Shown here: in pieces, positions 6,034-7,303 of the stretch
How the letters are laid out: each line of letters starts with the position of its first letter
How positions within the stretch are numbered: position 1 is the first letter of the stretch
From: JAKQHY01 sp034429475
GTDB lineage: Bacteria; Chloroflexota; Anaerolineae; B4-G1; SLSP01
Direction: 5' to 3'
NCBI GenBank assembly: GCA_034429475.1
Contig: DAOUGD010000300.1
Location: forward strand, 1 to 7,303
Length of the DNA stretch: 7,303 nucleotides
Made by a program: the position numbers and the translations under genes
Notes under the pieces: model-generated
The model's input: only the letters and a program-made list of their open reading frames with translations
Databases searched by the model: none
Told to the model about the DNA's origin: nothing

Positions 6034-6950
6034 GCAGCAGAAGATTAGCCCAGGCATGGCCTTTTCCGAGGCACAAGTCATTTGAGGAACACATGCGTCA
6101 AGCCGCATCTCATTGGTTTAGTGTTAAAGGGTTCCAAACTGATCCTGAAAAACCCTATTGTTTAAAAGACAAGAAAGAATGGAAGAAAAATATCATTTTG
6201 GATGAGGTGGCTGCGTATATTGAACAAGTTCATTTACATAAATACGTTCATCATGGGTTGAGTAGTCAGGCGATGGCCTTCAACTTGATGGGGCCGCTGA
6301 TCACAAGAAATGACTATGCCCCGCTCGCGCAACTTTTACAACAAAAAGGTGTTGATAATCTGCGTCCAATTACTTCGGCTTCATTTGAATATGAAGATCG
6401 CCTCGTATTTAATGAGGATTCTGCCCAACCCACCTCGATTGATATAGTGTTGAAAGATAACAAAGCAACGCCTGTTGTATTTGTAGAGAGTAAGCTGGCT
6501 GAAAAAGAATTTGGTGGTTGTTCTATTTTTTCTGACGGAGATTGTAACGGCGAAAACCCGCTTCCCAACAAACAGCAATGTTATCTACACTTTATTGGCC
6601 GCAGATATTGGGATTTGATGGAGAAATATGGATTTACCTCTCATCTCCAACACGAAAGACAATGTATTTTTGTCGCTCACTATCAATTCTTCAGAGAAAT
6701 CCTGTTTGCCCTGGAAAAGGGTGGAATATTTGTGTTATTGAGTGATGCCAGAAGCCCCGTATTTCATTGCGAAGGCGCCAGCGTAGATAAAGGGCTGGTG
6801 CCATTTTTATTGACCTTTGTGCCAAAGCAATGGTCACATAGAATAATCGGTCTTAGCATACAAGAATTGGTTGCAGAAATCAAGAAGGTCGAGAAACATC
6901 AGGATTGGATAGGGGAGTTTGAGCGCAAGTATGGATTAGTAGCAGATTAA
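6030..6950 (+). CDS. Putative PD-(D/E)XK nuclease (PGN_0703-like)
   Basis: A 306-residue protein without signal or membrane segments. The nuclease core appears to be SFEYED (118-123), SID with D138, and VESK with E153 and K155, matching the D-x(n)-ExK pattern of the PD-(D/E)XK superfamily; SSQAMAFNLMGPL (78-90) looks like the helix bearing the upstream acidic/structural elements. Directly after the ExK strand come EFGGC (C164), C172 and C184 (spacing 7 and 11), then GRRYWDLM. This layout recalls a family annotated as restriction-endonuclease-like PGN_0703; that assignment is from memory. An N-terminal C44 could be a fourth ligand. The substrate is unknown. The gene is clearly AT-richer than folD: line 6181-6240 has 20 G/C of 60, against 40 of 60 at 5641-5700. 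This suggests transfer. It overlaps folD by 4 bases and has only weak ribosome-binding sequence of its own (GGAGGGG just before the ATG). Confidence 0.7.
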   Translation: MSSRRLAQAWPFPRHKSFEEHMRQAASHWFSVKGFQTDPEKPYCLKDKKEWKKNIILDEVAAYIEQVHLHKYVHHGLSSQAMAFNLMGPLITRNDYAPLAQLLQQKGVDNLRPITSASFEYEDRLVFNEDSAQPTSIDIVLKDNKATPVVFVESKLAEKEFGGCSIFSDGDCNGENPLPNKQQCYLHFIGRRYWDLMEKYGFTSHLQHERQCIFVAHYQFFREILFALEKGGIFVLLSDARSPVFHCEGASVDKGLVPFLLTFVPKQWSHRIIGLSIQELVAEIKKVEKHQDWIGEFERKYGLVAD

Positions 6951-6990
6951 TCATATTGTCACTGCATATCAGAAAGAGATAGGGTGAACT

Positions 6991-7200
6991 ATGGTAGAGA
7001 CGAACTTTAATTACGATGAAAGCAGCGATACCTTGTATATCTCCTTTGCGCCGGGTGAGGCAGCTACGGGGATTGAACTGAATGACTACATTCTGTTGCG
7101 TATCAACAAACAAGAACGCAGGGCTGTGGGATTGACTATTTTTGAGTATTCGATTTTGGCGCAATCTACTGAATTGGGTATTGTCCCTCATTTTCCTTGA
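6991..7200 (+). CDS. DUF2283 family small protein
   Basis: A 69-residue soluble protein. NYDESSDTLYISFAPGEA at 7-24, then GIELNDYILLRINKQERRAVGLTIFEYS, matches the pattern of DUF2283 ('YDxxxDxLYI.F', a 'xxELxDxIxLxxxxxGxxVGIEI' strand pair). The biochemical function of the family is not established. Its members are often small genes next to DUF4258 proteins, which suggests a toxin-antitoxin-like pairing, but no DUF4258 partner is visible here. The start is preceded by AGGGTGA (6981-6987). It follows the nuclease gene by 40 bases with no terminator between, so the two are probably co-transcribed. It ends in a double stop (TGATGA). Confidence 0.8.
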   Translation: MVETNFNYDESSDTLYISFAPGEAATGIELNDYILLRINKQERRAVGLTIFEYSILAQSTELGIVPHFP

Positions 7201-7221
7201 TGAGGAAGTGAAATAGTGTGC

Positions 7222-7265
7222 CATTTGTCGTATCCTTAAGAGCATCACAAATGCTACACAAGGAT
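7222..7265 (+). promoter_or_regulatory. Inverted repeats in the leader of the terminal transposase gene
   Basis: Two pairs of inverted repeats interlock: CATTTGT (7222-7228) with ACAAATG (7247-7253), and ATCCTT (7232-7237) with AAGGAT (7260-7265). AGCAT/ATGCT (7241-7245/7251-7255) can form a small local hairpin. AAGGAT is the likely ribosome binding site of the next gene, so the second pairing could hide it. The left end of the mobile element should lie in or before this stretch, but no tip can be fixed. Confidence 0.35.
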
Positions 7266-7271
7266 GCGAAA

Positions 7272-7303
7272 ATGGATTGGAACACGCTCTATTGTCCCAA
7301 CAA
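7272..7303 (+). CDS. N-terminus of a probable IS1-type transposase (3' end outside window)
   Basis: The last 32 bases start a frame MDWNTLYCPN, preceded by AAGGAT at a spacing of 6. The LYCPN start resembles the N-terminal zinc-ribbon of IS1-family transposases, which begin with a Cys-containing 'LYCPN' segment in several bacterial genomes (from memory). Only ten complete codons are visible, so the family call is weak and intactness cannot be judged. Confidence 0.5.
   Translation, partial: MDWNTLYCPN

Noticed and set aside
5095..6108. 337-codon open frame on the minus strand opposite folD
   Set aside because: Antisense shadow of folD with compositionally biased, unrecognisable protein and no ribosome binding site.
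6880..7248. 122-codon minus-strand frame over the DUF2283 gene
   Set aside because: Antisense to a recognisable DUF2283 protein; the product shows no family features.

Overview
The window looks like a bacterial chromosome segment, most plausibly from a Chloroflexota (Anaerolineae-like) genome. The reasons are a secreted lipoprotein with a Pro/Thr/Ala-rich stalk and a TolB-like propeller, GC-rich one-carbon genes next to AT-richer accessory genes, intergenic repeats of the 'atctgcg' and 'gagtaatgagt' kind, and transposase remnants at both edges. The lineage assignment is an impression, not a proof.

Left part (1-2322). The window opens in the last 42 codons of a transposase on the + strand. 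Its end meets the 3' part of a minus-strand M23 metallopeptidase gene, whose C-terminus was apparently cut off by the insertion. Sixteen bases upstream of the peptidase lies a gene for a lipoprotein with six WD40/TolB-like blade motifs. These two genes form a minus-strand operon with a recognisable sigma-70-type promoter and two perfect palindromes just upstream, one of them very close to a Fur box. A strong hairpin terminator separates this operon from the next gene.

Middle (2323-6033). An orphan NarL/LuxR-type response regulator is transcribed leftwards from a good promoter. Divergent from it is the tetrahydrofolate one-carbon pair: fhs (formate-tetrahydrofolate ligase) followed by folD (methylenetetrahydrofolate dehydrogenase/cyclohydrolase). 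Fhs activates formate as 10-formyl-THF, and FolD interconverts that with 5,10-methenyl- and 5,10-methylene-THF. The pair serves purine, serine and methionine supply or, if the other enzymes exist, the methyl branch of acetyl-CoA metabolism. The fhs leader holds a 10-bp-periodic inverted repeat array, and the fhs-folD spacer is a long imperfect purine/pyrimidine inverted repeat.

Right part (6030-7303). The folD stop codon overlaps the start of an AT-rich gene for a PD-(D/E)XK-type putative nuclease with a conserved-looking cysteine trio. A small DUF2283-like gene follows, and the window ends in the first ten codons of what looks like an IS1-type transposase. This stretch looks acquired.

The points most worth following are the nuclease/DUF2283 cassette coupled to folD, the Fur-like operator over the lipoprotein/peptidase operon, and the repeat array in the fhs leader.
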